A stretch of 64,000 nt of DNA from Blasia pusilla (GCA_050084515.1 CM114272.1:12276001-12340000), one strand, 5' to 3'. Positions 11,814 to 21,905 are shown, counted from the first letter of the stretch. The notes: generated by a model not told the origin, from the letters alone. Program-made: numbers and translations.

Positions 11814-12425
11814 CTATCACATCTGAGTAGCCGATAGGCCGAGATCTATCGTGGATAGGGCGTAGGAGCCAGCGGACTATCTTGAGTGTAACTTTGTCCC
11901 ACTGTGTCGGATGAGGTTGAAGATAGGTCCATTGTGTTAGGAACGTCGTTTCTGACAAATTTTATTTTGAGGTCTTTCACAGCCGGGTGACTTGTTGACC
12001 AGGTCACCCGCCCCTAGTAACCTATGTGCGTAGGTTACCAAGGGGATGGCTATTTCTAGGGGAAGAGCCTTTTGGCTCTTCCCAACCCTATACAAGAGAG
12101 GAAGATGGCTTTCCTAAGCCATCTTTCTTATGTTGGACTGTTGGAGCACCTCTCTTGTATGTGTGTGAGATAGGACTAAGGTGTTAGCGTCCAGATTCCT
12201 TGATAGCATAGGGTGGACGAGGCTCAATATGCCGATGAAGATTGAGGAGTGGAGTTTTAGGTCGGGTGTGCCGTTTTTACTACTATTTATTTTTGTTATG
12301 TGATCTCCATGTATGAGTTGATTTTTGTACATCTGTAGATCGATCCGTGTGTGGGGAAGATTGATGTTGTGTGGTGTAGATGTGACCAACAATGTATGTT
12401 GTGTAGCGATATGTATGTGCACGAT
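11814..12425. mobile_element. Unknown 612-bp insertion with AAGT target duplication and clustered hairpins
   Basis: Lies inside the gypsy RT. AAGT at 11810-11813 and 12426-12429 flanks it, and the RT reading resumes on both sides, so ends are known to within a base or two. The termini (CTATCAC... and ...GCACGAT on the plus strand) are neither TG/CA nor inverted repeats. There is no convincing open frame, no terminal poly-A and no pol III box. Its core is a run of stems described separately. A retroposed structured RNA, a solo LTR of an unseen family or a retrozyme-like non-autonomous element are all possible. I cannot name a family. Confidence 0.85.
11984..12159. other. Run of five inverted repeats (structured RNA candidate)
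   Basis: Stems on the plus strand: 11984-11991/12003-12010 (8 bp, CGGGTGAC); 12017-12024/12031-12038 (8 bp, GTAACCTA) extended by CCCCT 12011-12015 with AGGGG 12041-12045; 12060-12069/12074-12083 (10 bp, loop TTTT); 12102-12111/12116-12125 (10 bp, loop TCCT), itself enclosed by 12091-12101/12149-12159 (11 bp, TACAAGAGAGG). All arms are perfect, so folding would be strong from either strand. No known ribozyme core was recognised. Confidence 0.8.
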
Positions 12426-13006
12426 AAGTTTGGTGAAGTATTTTGCTCCTTATAGCTCATTGAACAAATCATCCATTCTTGGTAATGGATATTTTTTTTT
12501 GACTGTTTGTTGATTCAGTGCTTGATAGTCGATACGCAATCACATGCTTCCATCCTTCTTTTTCACAAAAAGGATAGGGGCTCCATATGGCAAGATGCTT
12601 GGTTGGATGAAGCCTTTCTGCAACATCTCCTCCACTTGGGCTTTGCATTCTTCTAATTCTTTTGGAGCTAAGTGGTAAGGAGCCTTACATGGTCGTGTGC
12701 TTCCTGGAAGGACCTCAATCTTGTGGTCTACCCTCTGTTTGGGTGGTAACCCTGATGGTAAATCATTTGGGAATACATCTTTGTATTCCTCCAATACTTC
12801 TCTCAACTCGTGTGGTACCTCTGAATATTTTTTCAAGCCACAAACATCTCTTATTAAACCTAGGAAACATACATCTTAATGTTTGATGGCGGTTTTTCTT
12901 ATTATATATAGGGGTAGGGTTCTAGGACATGATCTGACCCTATCTCCGTAAAGCTTCCACTCTCGGGTCTTCACAATCTTTTTTCTCCAATCTACCTCTG
13001 GATTAT

Positions 13007-13329
13007 CTACTGTTCCATCCAGGGCATTCCCAAGATAACATCATAACGTACTAACCTAATGACCTTCATTTCCAACTCTTCCAGATACTTTCCTATCCTC
13101 AACTCTACCCTTCGAGGAAGCTTCTCAATCTTTCTGTTTGCTCGTTTGGTAATTCTACCTCGTCTTTTTGATCCCTCTCTAAAGCTAAGCACAATTTCAT
13201 AGGTATGGCTCTTGAAAGGAAGTTTTCTGTTGCCCCAAGATCAATCAACACTCTAACTTGGGATCCTTCTACTTCCCTATCTATAACAATGAGACGTGTT
13301 TCTCCTCTCTTCAAACCATTTACCTCCAC
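13007..13329 (-). pseudogene. Gypsy aspartic protease
   Basis: Contains VRVLIDLGATENFLS, the retropepsin-type segment where the usual catalytic reading is DSGA(T/S); here the Ser is Leu (DLGAT), consistent with loss of activity. A second frame at 13007-13192 gives YDVILGMPWMEQ, the conserved end of plant gypsy proteases. The two segments are in different frames, so at least one indel separates them. Confidence 0.8.
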
Positions 13330-13497
13330 ATGTTTGTGTCGACCCTCGCCTTTCCTCTTTTTGTTAGAACGATTATATCCGCGAGGCGCGATTACTGGTG
13401 GTTGGCGTTTCTCTGAGGTTTGCCTTCTTTGTCATCTTCTTGCATCTGTCCTCCTTCAAGATGATTAAGGGGACGACGATATGGCCCATTTCCGAGC

Positions 13498-14591
13498 CTA
13501 CGAAGACGACAATTCATCTATATGACCATATCTACCACACTCAAAACATTGGCGTGTATCTCTTTGGACTTCGAATTCTCTCTCTCCTCTAGGAACCCCG
13601 ACCCTGTCGGTTCGAGGAGCAATCCCTTGTATGTTGGGATTCCGATCTCTCTCCATTGGCACCCTTCCATTATAACTTCCCGGCGCATAATCATCTCGTG
13701 TTCGAAGGTTACCCAACTCCATGGGTGTGGGTCCGTAGTGGTTGTTCATGGAAGCAACCACCTCTCCTCCTCCTTTGTACACATTTTCCATATGTTGGCC
13801 ACATGCGATTGCTTCATTGATATCTTTTGGGTTGTCTCGAATCACCTCTTGACGCACCTTCCTCTTCAAACCTCTCTTAAAGAGATCGAGAGCTTCTAGC
13901 TCACTCATGTCGCGGATTTGTATCTGCAAGTCACAAAAATCTTTGATGTAGTCCTTCACAGTGTCTTTCTGCTCCAATCGCCATAATTTCATTCTAGCAA
14001 TGAGGATTGGATCCACGGCTTGGAAATTTTGCAGCAGCCCTTGCTTCATTCTGCTCCATGTGATTTGTTGAGTTATTTCAATCAAGGATCTCTCCCATCC
14101 TTGATACCATGTCAATGCTCGATCGATTAACCAAGATCTTACGAACATCCCTGCAATATGATCATCAATGTTGAAAAGGGATAAATGGATTTCCATCCGA
14201 GTGATCCAACCCTCTAATACCCCCATGGCTCGACTACCTTTGTACGGTTCTACCTTGCATGCCTTTGTCATTTGCAATATCAATGATGCTTGAGCATTCA
14301 TCTCCATCGCTCTTTGTGCTGCTTGGGCCTCCAATGTTCGTGCCCTTAAGGTTTTGTCGCTCTCCCCAGAAGTCACGACACTCATAGTTTCCGTCTCCAT
14401 CCCACCTATTGGAAGAACTCTCTCTCTCTCTCTACTCTCATATTTCTGACCAAAGCAACTTCTTGCGCTAACTCTTGGACTTGGTTTTGACTTTGATCAA
14501 ATGGAACTCTCAACTCTCTCAATTCACAAATCATATCCCTCAAAGTTTCTTCCATGATGGCTTCGACTTTCCCTTGACCCTTTACTATCAC
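13498..14591 (-). pseudogene. Gypsy gag with damaged zinc knuckle
   Basis: The main frame (13498-14400) has the retrotrans_gag signature (WYQGWE, then DPILIARMKLWRLEQKDTV, then FKRGLKRKVRQEV) and ends in CFECGRYGH, a CCHC knuckle whose last Cys is not present. An N-terminal coiled-coil-like part (14406-14591) is in another frame; the change lies in the CT microsatellite at 14411-14431, a likely slippage site. Gag would form the particle and bind element RNA; this copy cannot give a full product. Confidence 0.85.
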
Positions 14592-15138
14592 TCTAATATA
14601 AGATCAAGATATACACGTGCCAATTTTGCACGATAGGGACTACAAAAGGCAGTGTTGACGTAATAACTTCATCATAAACTCTCTATATGCTATCTTAGGT
14701 TGACAAACCATATTGACTATACATCGAGTGTTAAAAAATACTTATGGGGGCCTATTCAAATCCATTCTCCATATCTCCTCTAAAACAATATAGAAATAGT
14801 GCAATCCCACACACGATCATATGTAACAATAGGGAGGATCATTGGATAGCAAGACTCCATCACTTGCGTCATGAAAACTTCACCAAAGAAATATACGAGG
14901 TATCTCGTGAACCAGTGTCTATCTACATATAAGAGTTTGATCTTGAACGGATTAAGAATGGGAAATTAGGAGTCACTCTCGCTCCCCCTCCATCCATTAC
15001 CTGCAAAACAACCCTTCCCCCTTACTCTACTTGCACCTCAATAGCCACTGCCAGCCTCTAACAACCTATCTACTCTAAACAGTATATCATTACTTGGTCA
15101 TCCTTCCAAGAGGGGTAATCCACTCTCGTTGGAAGAGC

Positions 15139-15156
15139 AACCTTGCTCTGATGCCA
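15139..15156 (-). other. Primer-binding site (initiator tRNA-Met)
   Basis: In element sense TGGCATCAGAGCAAGGTT follows the 5' LTR and resembles the common plant TGGTATCAGAGC site with one change in the core. It fixes the orientation of the gypsy element. Confidence 0.9.
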
Positions 15157-15157
15157 T

Positions 15158-15510
15158 TCTAACTCTCCAACTCACGGAACCATTCTAGAGTTGCTCAAAG
15201 GTAGAATGCCCTTAAGGCCTCTCCTCTTCCTTTATATACTTAGAGATAGGTACAATGAAGACAACTTAACTCTACCTATCCTTATGCCACATGTCCTACT
15301 CTCATAGCATGAGAGAATCTCCTTTGGAGTCTAATGTTCCAACCTCATCTTCCTCAACCTCATCCTTATCTTCCTTTTCACCAATCTATGATCCCACTCT
15401 CATCTTTATCTCATGTATTTTGTCTTTTCTCTTTTTGGTTGATTCTTTCCCACTTATGCGCTTCATGTCATAGATTCTAACTTAACTATCACTAACAAAG
15501 GATGGTTACA
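15158..15510 (-). repeat. 5' LTR of gypsy element
   Basis: Partner of the repeat at 8992-9344. The left end is taken just right of the primer site; the right end is CAAAGGATGGTTACA, after which non-element DNA starts. Confidence 0.93.
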
Positions 15511-15539
15511 ACATACACTGATGTTGTTGCCAATGAAGA

Positions 15540-16330
15540 GGTTGCATGGGTGTCTCAACTTAGACTTTTCATTGTTAGTACATACTCTGAGTTGGCCTAA
15601 GAGTGCACACTCATGTACATTTTGAGTGTTAGGAATTTTCTAGTTTCCACTCAAACTTGCAACTCTGAGTATTTACTTAGAGTTGGCTCTAAGTGCATAC
15701 TAAGAGTGAAAGGACTATAAGTATGTACTTCTGAGTTGGAATCATGAGTGCATACCAAAACTCCAAGTTCGGAGTATGTACACTGAGTACATACACAAGG
15801 CTTACAATCAGACTACTCACATAAAGTGATCTTTAGCTTATGCATTAGAGTCCTCCAACTATGTGCATATACTATGATCACATAAGCATAGTTGAGACGC
15901 TTTGAGCCTCAATTATTATTGCATACTCAAAGTCTATAGTCCAAGTTGTATCCAGAGCTCCTATTGCCAATAAGTATGTTAGTCGGAGTTGGAACCATGA
16001 ATGCATAGTATGAGTCCTTATATTGTGAGTATGAACTCTGATCACATACACAAGGCTTATAGTAGGTGAGTAGGTGAAGTTGGGTACTTACTAAGAGTTG
16101 GTTTAGAGTGCCACTCAAAGTACTTACTGAGTGCATACCTTGAGTCCAAGGACTTAAGGTTGGAACTATGATCACCATGCACTAGAAACTATAAGTTGGA
16201 ACTCTGAGTACATACTCTAGACTATGAATGATGAGCTGGAAGTTTTAGTACATGATCAAAGTAACTATGAGTGGACATGAGTATGTATTCTCCAAGAGTG
16301 AAACTCTTCATCTATGTCATAAGCTTTTGA
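15540..16330. repeat. Degenerate short-motif repeat region (GAGTACATAC / GAGTTGG)
   Basis: About 800 bp made largely of shuffled variants of GAGTACATAC, TGAGTTGGAAC, ACTCTGAGT and CACACAAGGCTTA, in direct order with irregular spacing. Variants also occur at 7390-7560. It does not code. It looks like an old tandem or satellite-like array that has decayed. Family unknown. Confidence 0.6.
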
Positions 16331-17089
16331 ATTGATACTCAGAGTGATCCTGGCTAGGAGTATCAGTTACTGACCTTGATCACAGATCATAAGGGACATA
16401 TCACCATGCAATCATTCATTGAGAACTTGCACAAGTTTTGACCAAAGACAATCTTTATTACAAGGTGATGGATGAACATTTATTCCTCATTATCATTAGT
16501 TGGTGAAACCTTGACAAGAAATCTTCCTTTAGGCTCGAAAGTCGTAGTATCAGAAACCCCTCGAGAGGCATTTTCTATCCTGCCGCAAGTGACATCAGAA
16601 TGAACTCCTATTGAACTCCACGTTAGACCAGATCGACAACAACACAAGTGTTACATTTGGAAGGAGAAGAAAAAAGAACCTCACGATTGTATTTCCACGT
16701 CGACCTACAAAAGATCAACAACCGAGCACTCACATTCTTCCCTCACTTGTAGAGCAAGCGCTCTACACCTCCCATGCAGAGAGATCGATAGCAAAAAAAT
16801 GATATGGGGAAAATGTTGCTACTTGTCATTCATGACAGACTCAATGTTTGACTAGTGGTCTAGATTAGATCCATGTCAGCACACCTACGTTACTTAACCT
16901 AATACTCGCATCCATTTCAAATTTCAAATTTGGATGTCACATATTCAGGATCCATGTCAAGAAAAGATATCGCGCATTAGATCAAAACCGCATATGTCGA
17001 AATCATCCGAGCCACTCCTCAATCAATTATGAAAACCAATGGCTGAGATTGACAAAAGGCACGGATCAATCACCTCCAAGTGACTTCAG
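16331..17089. other. Unassigned DNA
   Basis: No coding region, tRNA or repeat family recognised. The region just right of it begins the foldback and palindrome-rich block at 17090-18830. Confidence 0.4.
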
Positions 17090-17166
17090 TTGGAATCCTA
17101 TATAATCCTCGCTCATTCCATTAGAAAACTATTCTAATGGAATGAACGAGGATTATAGGATTCCAA
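17090..17166. repeat. MITE-like foldback, about 35-bp arms
   Basis: The left arm at 17090-17126 (TTGGAATCCTATATAATCCT then CGCTCATTCCATTAGAA) is matched by its reverse complement at 17132-17166 with one mismatch and one 2-bp indel. Spacer is 5 bp. No target duplication is clear. Confidence 0.85.
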
Positions 17167-17756
17167 ACCAACCTCGTGAGCCCAGTCTCCCAATGTCCTG
17201 TGTCCCTACCTAACGGTTCTCTTCAATCCATAAGGGCGCTATACCATATGATCACAATCGTAACCAAAGTCTAGAGACGTAAGGCCTCCACATGTGGTAA
17301 GCTTATGAATTGAACCTCTGTACGGGCTCAACACATAAGTCCTCTATTTTTTCCTCTAATGGGCCATCTTTCCTTTGATAATCTATTCCACTTAGGGTCT
17401 CTACCCACACACATTGGTAAAATAACGAGGGCCTCTGCTAGTCCAAAAAATCAATTTGTGACTTCAAATCTTGCTTCATCATCGTCGCTCGGTAAGCAGA
17501 TCGCCCTGATACAGAGTCGAATCACCTTCAAATAATCCTGTAAGTGTTACGCAAACTCCGTAATTTGTGATTTCCAGTATAATTTTTGGAATAGATTTCT
17601 AGAGATGACCATAATACCGCGCAAATACCAAGGTTATTTGTCCAATTGATACTATAGATCCAAATGTGTTGAGGTGACGTCCACCTTAGAAAGTCAGCTG
17701 AGAGTTTTCCAGCCGAGTGGCGAGTTGTCCATCTCCGACTTACGTGGAAAGGCACC

Positions 17757-18720
17757 CGATGTTCTTTCGAATAGCATCCTAAGATCCGTTAAAAGATCAC
17801 CAAAGTTCCAATTGGACTTGCCCTTCCTCATCCCGATTGGATCTTAAAGTCCAATTCATCCACAGTCTAGTGACCCTTCGATCGGATCTTAAGATCCGAA
17901 TGAAGGACATTCGACCCGTCAGAAGGTCATTCGAAACTACAGTTCCAAATCACCTCCAGGTGAGAGAATGTTGGCCTTCGGGCTCGAAAACTCTCTCCTC
18001 TAATTACTAGGAATATTCCAGTCGGAGAACTACGCTAGAGGCTCACGCTTTTCTCTGCTTAAGAGTGGACCTTAAGATCCACCCTTCTCGACGGGATCTT
18101 AAGATTTAATTCACCCTTTGTCCACTGATGCTTATATCGGATCTTAAGATCCGCTTCATGGTCATTCAAGCATCCGCGGTCCTACCAGCGGACAGTCCAC
18201 ATTTCTTTTAACACATACTCCACGATTCACAGAATCGCGATAGATGCACAAAGGAGTTGTTTTCAACTCCCTGATGACTTCATAAGGGGGTTGGCTCCTT
18301 GCAGCAATCGGAACCAGAGTTCCAATCGGACTTACCGTTCCTCATCCCGAATGGATCTTAAGGTCCAATTCACCCACAGTCCACTGATCCTTCAATCGGA
18401 TCTTAAGATCCGAATCTATCACATTTGGCCCTCTGCGTGTCTGCGAATGTTCTTTCAAATAAGATCTCAACATCCGTTGGGAAGGTCACTCGGAACTATA
18501 GTTCCCAATCACCTCGAAGTGAGAGAATGTAGGCGCAAAGCAAGTTATGTTGAACTTTTTTCTGACTTTATTATGTGGATGGCACATCTCCACATTCGGA
18601 ACTAGAGCTCCAATGGGACACAGGTTGCCATTCTTCCTGAATGGATCTTAAGGTCCAATTTGCCCTGTGCAATAAGATGACTATAGTTGTGTCCCACTTT
18701 CCATTGGGTGTATGTCTAAC
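17757..18720. repeat. Degenerate repeat array with CGGATCTTAAGATCCG palindromes
   Basis: The exact 16-bp palindrome CGGATCTTAAGATCCG occurs at 17883-17898, 18138-18153 and 18397-18412. One-to-few-base variants occur at about 17839, 18067, 18094, 18353 and 18643. Larger units recur around it: GTTCCAAT(T/C)GGACTT, CCTCATCCCGA, TCCACAGTC and GTGAGAGAATGT appear in the same order at 17808-17975 and 18313-18535, with a third partial unit from 18603. So the region is a diverged tandem array with a conserved palindromic core. Confidence 0.75.
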
Positions 18721-18740
18721 AATTAATTGCCACTTCGATG

Positions 18741-18830
18741 TTATGGTGCAGATTTCAGATTTATGCAATGGAATTCTGAAATCTGCACCATAACAGATTT
18801 TAGAATTCCATTGCATAAATCTGAAATCTG
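18741..18830. repeat. Nested inverted repeats around TTATGGTGCAGATTTCAG
   Basis: An 18-bp arm at 18741-18758 pairs with 18776-18793. The whole 37-bp unit CAGATTTCAG...CTGAAATCTG is then repeated in inverted orientation at about 18794-18830 with one mismatch, followed by TTATGGTGCA again. The block can therefore form two alternative hairpins or one long one. Confidence 0.85.
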
Positions 18831-18842
18831 TTATGGTGCATA

Positions 18843-19248
18843 GATTTCATAGAATAGATCAAATGTACAGTTCCGAGCTTTTTTCGGATGATATAAAGGA
18901 GATGATTGTTTTGAACGATGGTGGTGCTTGTAAAAGTTTGCTTAACATTTTTTGTCTTTTCGAATGTGATCGTCTATGAACTCCGCGGACTTCTATTTTG
19001 CAAACCGTCGGATTTCTCCTGCTTGCAAGTTTTCACTTTTTGACGACAGCACCTTTTTACCACTTCCAGACAACTTGTCGGATTCCAACACGTTGCCTGA
19101 TCGGACTCTTTCCCTGTTGGTCCAACTTAAGAGGCAGTCTGGCGGGCTTCTTCCCTTGGCACCTTCCCCTCAACTCGTAAAGGCAGGCGTAGGCTTCTTT
19201 TCTTCTCTCAGATGTGTTGGATTCCTACTACCTGTGCAATTTCCATAA
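18843..19248. repeat. Diverged 0.4-kb direct repeat, copy 1
   Basis: Shares ordered blocks with 19519-19940: TCAAATGTACA, GATCGGACTCTTTCCCTG, GGCGGGCTTCTT, TAGGCTTCTTTTCTT and GGATTCCTACTACCTGT. Non-coding as far as I can see. The pair could be relic LTRs of a very short element or an old tandem duplication with a 270-bp spacer. Confidence 0.75.
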
Positions 19249-19518
19249 TGGTATTACTAAGGACAGAGCACATATTGATATTGGATGGGTGTCACATTGC
19301 AGAGCGTACAAGGTATACTGCCGAGGAAGGCGGTGGGACTCAAATCAGGTTACATGGGACCGTTATGGTGTACCTAGGGGGGGGCGAAGGCTCTCGAATT
19401 CGCCAACATTTTCGATCCCCATCTACAATCGGCCAGAGGAGCCACTTGTATCCCAAGACATTCCTTTGGTACTGTCACCGAGGAGAGTTAGGAGTAAATT
19501 TGTAGATGACGAGGTTGA

Positions 19519-19940
19519 AGAAATCATAGACTAGGTCAAATGTACATTTCCGAGGTTCCTTCGGAGGTAATAAAGCACGAGATTTTTTCACCCCTTAATG
19601 GTGTTTGTAAAATTTTGCTGGAATATGTTTTTGGACTTGTGGATTGTGTTCTTTTAGCTACTAGAATTACAATTTTGCAACCCGTATGATTCCGACGGGT
19701 TGCAACTTTTTGCTTTTTGCCCACTGCAACTTTTTAACCATTTCCAAGCAAGATGTTAGATTCCGACAGGTTGGCTGCTTGAGTGATCGGACTCTTTCCC
19801 TGTCAGACCAACTTCTGACGTATTGTGGCGGGCTTCTTAACTTTTGGCTCGTTCCCCTACATTCGTCAAACCAGTTGTAGGCTTCTTTTCTTGTCTAAGA
19901 TGTGCAGGATTCCTACTACCTGTTGGATTGCCATTTTGGA
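19519..19940. repeat. Diverged 0.4-kb direct repeat, copy 2
   Basis: Second copy of the repeat at 18843-19248, same orientation, with many substitutions and small indels. The 270 bp between the copies (19249-19518) has an open plus-strand stretch ending RRVRSKFVDDEVEEIID that I do not recognise. Confidence 0.75.
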
Positions 19941-20616
19941 TTCCCAACTTGTTTCGTGGGTGCAAGGTGGAAGAAAATCACTTCTAAAAATCTTTCCTTT
20001 CTTATGGTGAGCTTTCTTACGGGTTGGGAGGGGTGGAGCTTCTCGGTTTCTCAGCTTTAGGATCTGAATGAAGGGACATCAGTTCCTCTTTACTCCAGAC
20101 AACTAACAATCTTTTGGTTCAATTATCCTCTCATGTGTTCACATTTCACAAAGTTGGTCTTGAGCAGACACCATTCATAACCAACAGAAAGTTGGTTATG
20201 GGGCACTTCAAGGGAGGCCATGATGCATGCAACAATCCCTGCAAAAAGAGAGGTTGGCATCTGGGTGGTCCTCAAAAAAAATTACCCATGGGCACTGCTT
20301 TTTGTAGACCGAGACAGGTAATGTTAAGAAACTTAGACTCACATGGAGAGTGATGGAAAAAAGTTTGTAGTGGTCTTATGATGTCTACTTTTTTTTCGCC
20401 CCTAGGAAAAAGGAGGTTTTTTTAGGGCCAAATGTGGACCACTACCTACTCTCTTCTAAAGATTTCCTAAATTTGAAAGCAAACGAAAATTTCAAATCTG
20501 TCAAAAAGTTTTGAAGAGAGGAGGCGGATTTGGCCCTTTTTTTTGAAGAGAGACTCTCCTCTCTTCCTCTCTTCCTCTCCTCTCTTACTCTCTCCTGCCA
20601 GAATACCACACCCCGA
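19941..20616. other. Unassigned DNA before chromovirus fragment
   Basis: No gene recognised. From about 20545 a run of CTCTCC/CTCTTCC units leads directly into the integrase reading frame, suggesting that the upstream gag-RT part of the second chromovirus was lost and replaced by other sequence. Confidence 0.4.
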
Positions 20617-21905
20617 GCAGGATCTATGTAGGCCAAGACAAGCTACCGAACAAGGGGTTTGTGGAATGTCATGATGGACCTTTGGCAGGACACAAAGGGG
20701 AGAAATCCACTCTTGCTGTTTTGGCCAAAAGGTTCTTCTGGCCCAACATGAAGGAAGATGTTGCTCAATATGTGAAAACCTGCGTGACCTGTCAAACAAA
20801 CCGCGTTTTGTATGCGAAGAAACAAGGCTTACTTCATCCTTTTCCAATCCCGGAGGGACCCTTGCGAAGCATTAGCATGGATTTCATAACGAGTCTTCCG
20901 GACTCTGAGGGATACAACGCTATACTTGTGATAGTTGATCGGTTTAGCAAGTTGGGGAGGTTTGTGCCGACGAGAGAGTCTGCGACGGCCTACATGATTT
21001 CTTGACTGTTCCAGGATGGTTGGTGGTGAGCTCACGGATTGCCTAGGAGCATTGTGTCCGATCGAGATCCGAATTTTACCAGTGCCTTTTGGAAACATCT
21101 ATTCAGGAGGTTCCGGACCAAACTCAGCTTTAGTATGGCCTTCCATCCTCAAACGGATGGGCAAACGGAAAAAGTAAACTCGGTCGTAAACCAATACTTA
21201 CGGAATTACGTGAGTGCAGACCAAAGAGATTGGGCCAAGTGGTTAAGTATGGCTGAGTATTGACCAACCGGAGAATCTCCGTTTCTTCTGGCGTATCAAA
21301 GAGAACCAGAAGGGCCTCTTGACTTAGCTCTTTCGAGGGGCGCTACATCGGCACACACTCGTCAAGCAACGGCAGAATGCTTGTTAGTGGAAATGCAGGA
21401 ACGACAAGAGTGAGCGAGGAAAAGTCTCGCCAAGGACTTGAAGCATGCTAACAAAAGTCGGCGCCAAGTGAGTTTCCAAGTTGGGGAGCAAGTGTGGTTG
21501 AGTGTAAAGAATCTCACTCTTCCGAAGGAATTGTCCGCGAAATTGTCAGCCAAGTATGTGATCAAGGCAAAGCCGTTTGAGGATGTGTACACATTGGAGC
21601 TGCCAAACGAGTTCAAGATTCACCCGACTTTCCATGTGTCATTATTGAAGAAGTGTCTTCAAGACGATGTGTGTCTAGAGCGAAGGATGATGTTGAGACC
21701 ACAACCGGTCATCAGAAATGAGGAACTAGAGTTCAAGGTTGAGACCATTCTGCGTTCCAGACGTAGAGCCACCAAGTACGAGTACTTGGTCAAGTGGAAA
21801 GGCTACCATGTGAAAGAGGCGACTTGGATTGCCGAGGCGGATCTTGAACACGCGCAAGAAGCATTGTGTGACTTCAAATGGATGCAAGAAAGGCACGTGC
21901 GTTAG
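20617..21905 (+). pseudogene. Chromovirus integrase and chromodomain (5'-truncated element)
   Basis: Begins in the HHCC zinc region (RIYVGQDKLPNKGF, then HDGPLAGHKG and CVTCQTNR). The catalytic core shows SMDFITSLP, IVSDRDPNFTSAFW and HPQTDGQTEKVN, so the D, D, E residues are all present. The C-terminal part has FQVGEQVWLSVKNL and FHVSLLKKCL, and a chromodomain lies at about 21730-21880 (FKVETILRSRR, YEYLVKWKGY, ATWIAEADL). In-frame TGA codons near 21003, 21263 and 21410 break it. Protease and RT are absent upstream. A different chromovirus family from the 9-15 kb element, and on the opposite strand. Confidence 0.9.

Larger units (their letters stand above)
10899..12836 (-). pseudogene. Gypsy reverse transcriptase and RNase H, split by an insertion
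   Basis: RT starts near 12836 (LREVLEEYKDVFPNDLPSGL, then APILFVKKKDGSM). Palm sections at 11480-11713 contain [13 protein letters not shown] and FLDDILIYS (the catalytic DD at about 11612-11623). RNase H lies at 10899-11237 with KLAIDASDTSIGGVL and DHKPLVYL. Between the YFTKL and DLRSGYKQI parts of RT a 612-bp foreign segment is inserted (11814-12425); removing it and one AAGT copy restores the expected junction, showing it arrived after the gypsy element. Extra stops are also present. Confidence 0.9.
8992..15510 (-). mobile_element. Ty3/gypsy chromovirus, full length but degenerate
   Basis: Complete LTR retrotransposon read on the minus strand: 5' LTR (15158-15510), initiator-Met primer site, gag, protease, RT, RNase H, integrase with chromodomain, polypurine tract and 3' LTR (8992-9344). 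The LTRs differ at roughly 18 of about 350 positions by eye count, mostly transitions, so the insertion is not recent. Likely target duplication is AACAT/ACAT at 8987-8991 and 15510-15514. Multiple stops and frameshifts disable the polyprotein, and RT carries a secondary insertion at 11814-12425. The element sits inside the APC2 relic. The chromodomain places it among chromoviruses, which target heterochromatin. Confidence 0.93.

Noticed and set aside
12231-12240. GCCGATGAAG in the 612-bp insertion as a hammerhead ribozyme core
   Set aside because: The conserved CUGANGA has C instead of U at its second position and no GAAA segment with a matching stem follows at the right distance.
15540-16330. 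CRISPR-like array
   Set aside because: Repeat words are irregular in length, spacing and sequence, and the window is plant nuclear DNA.
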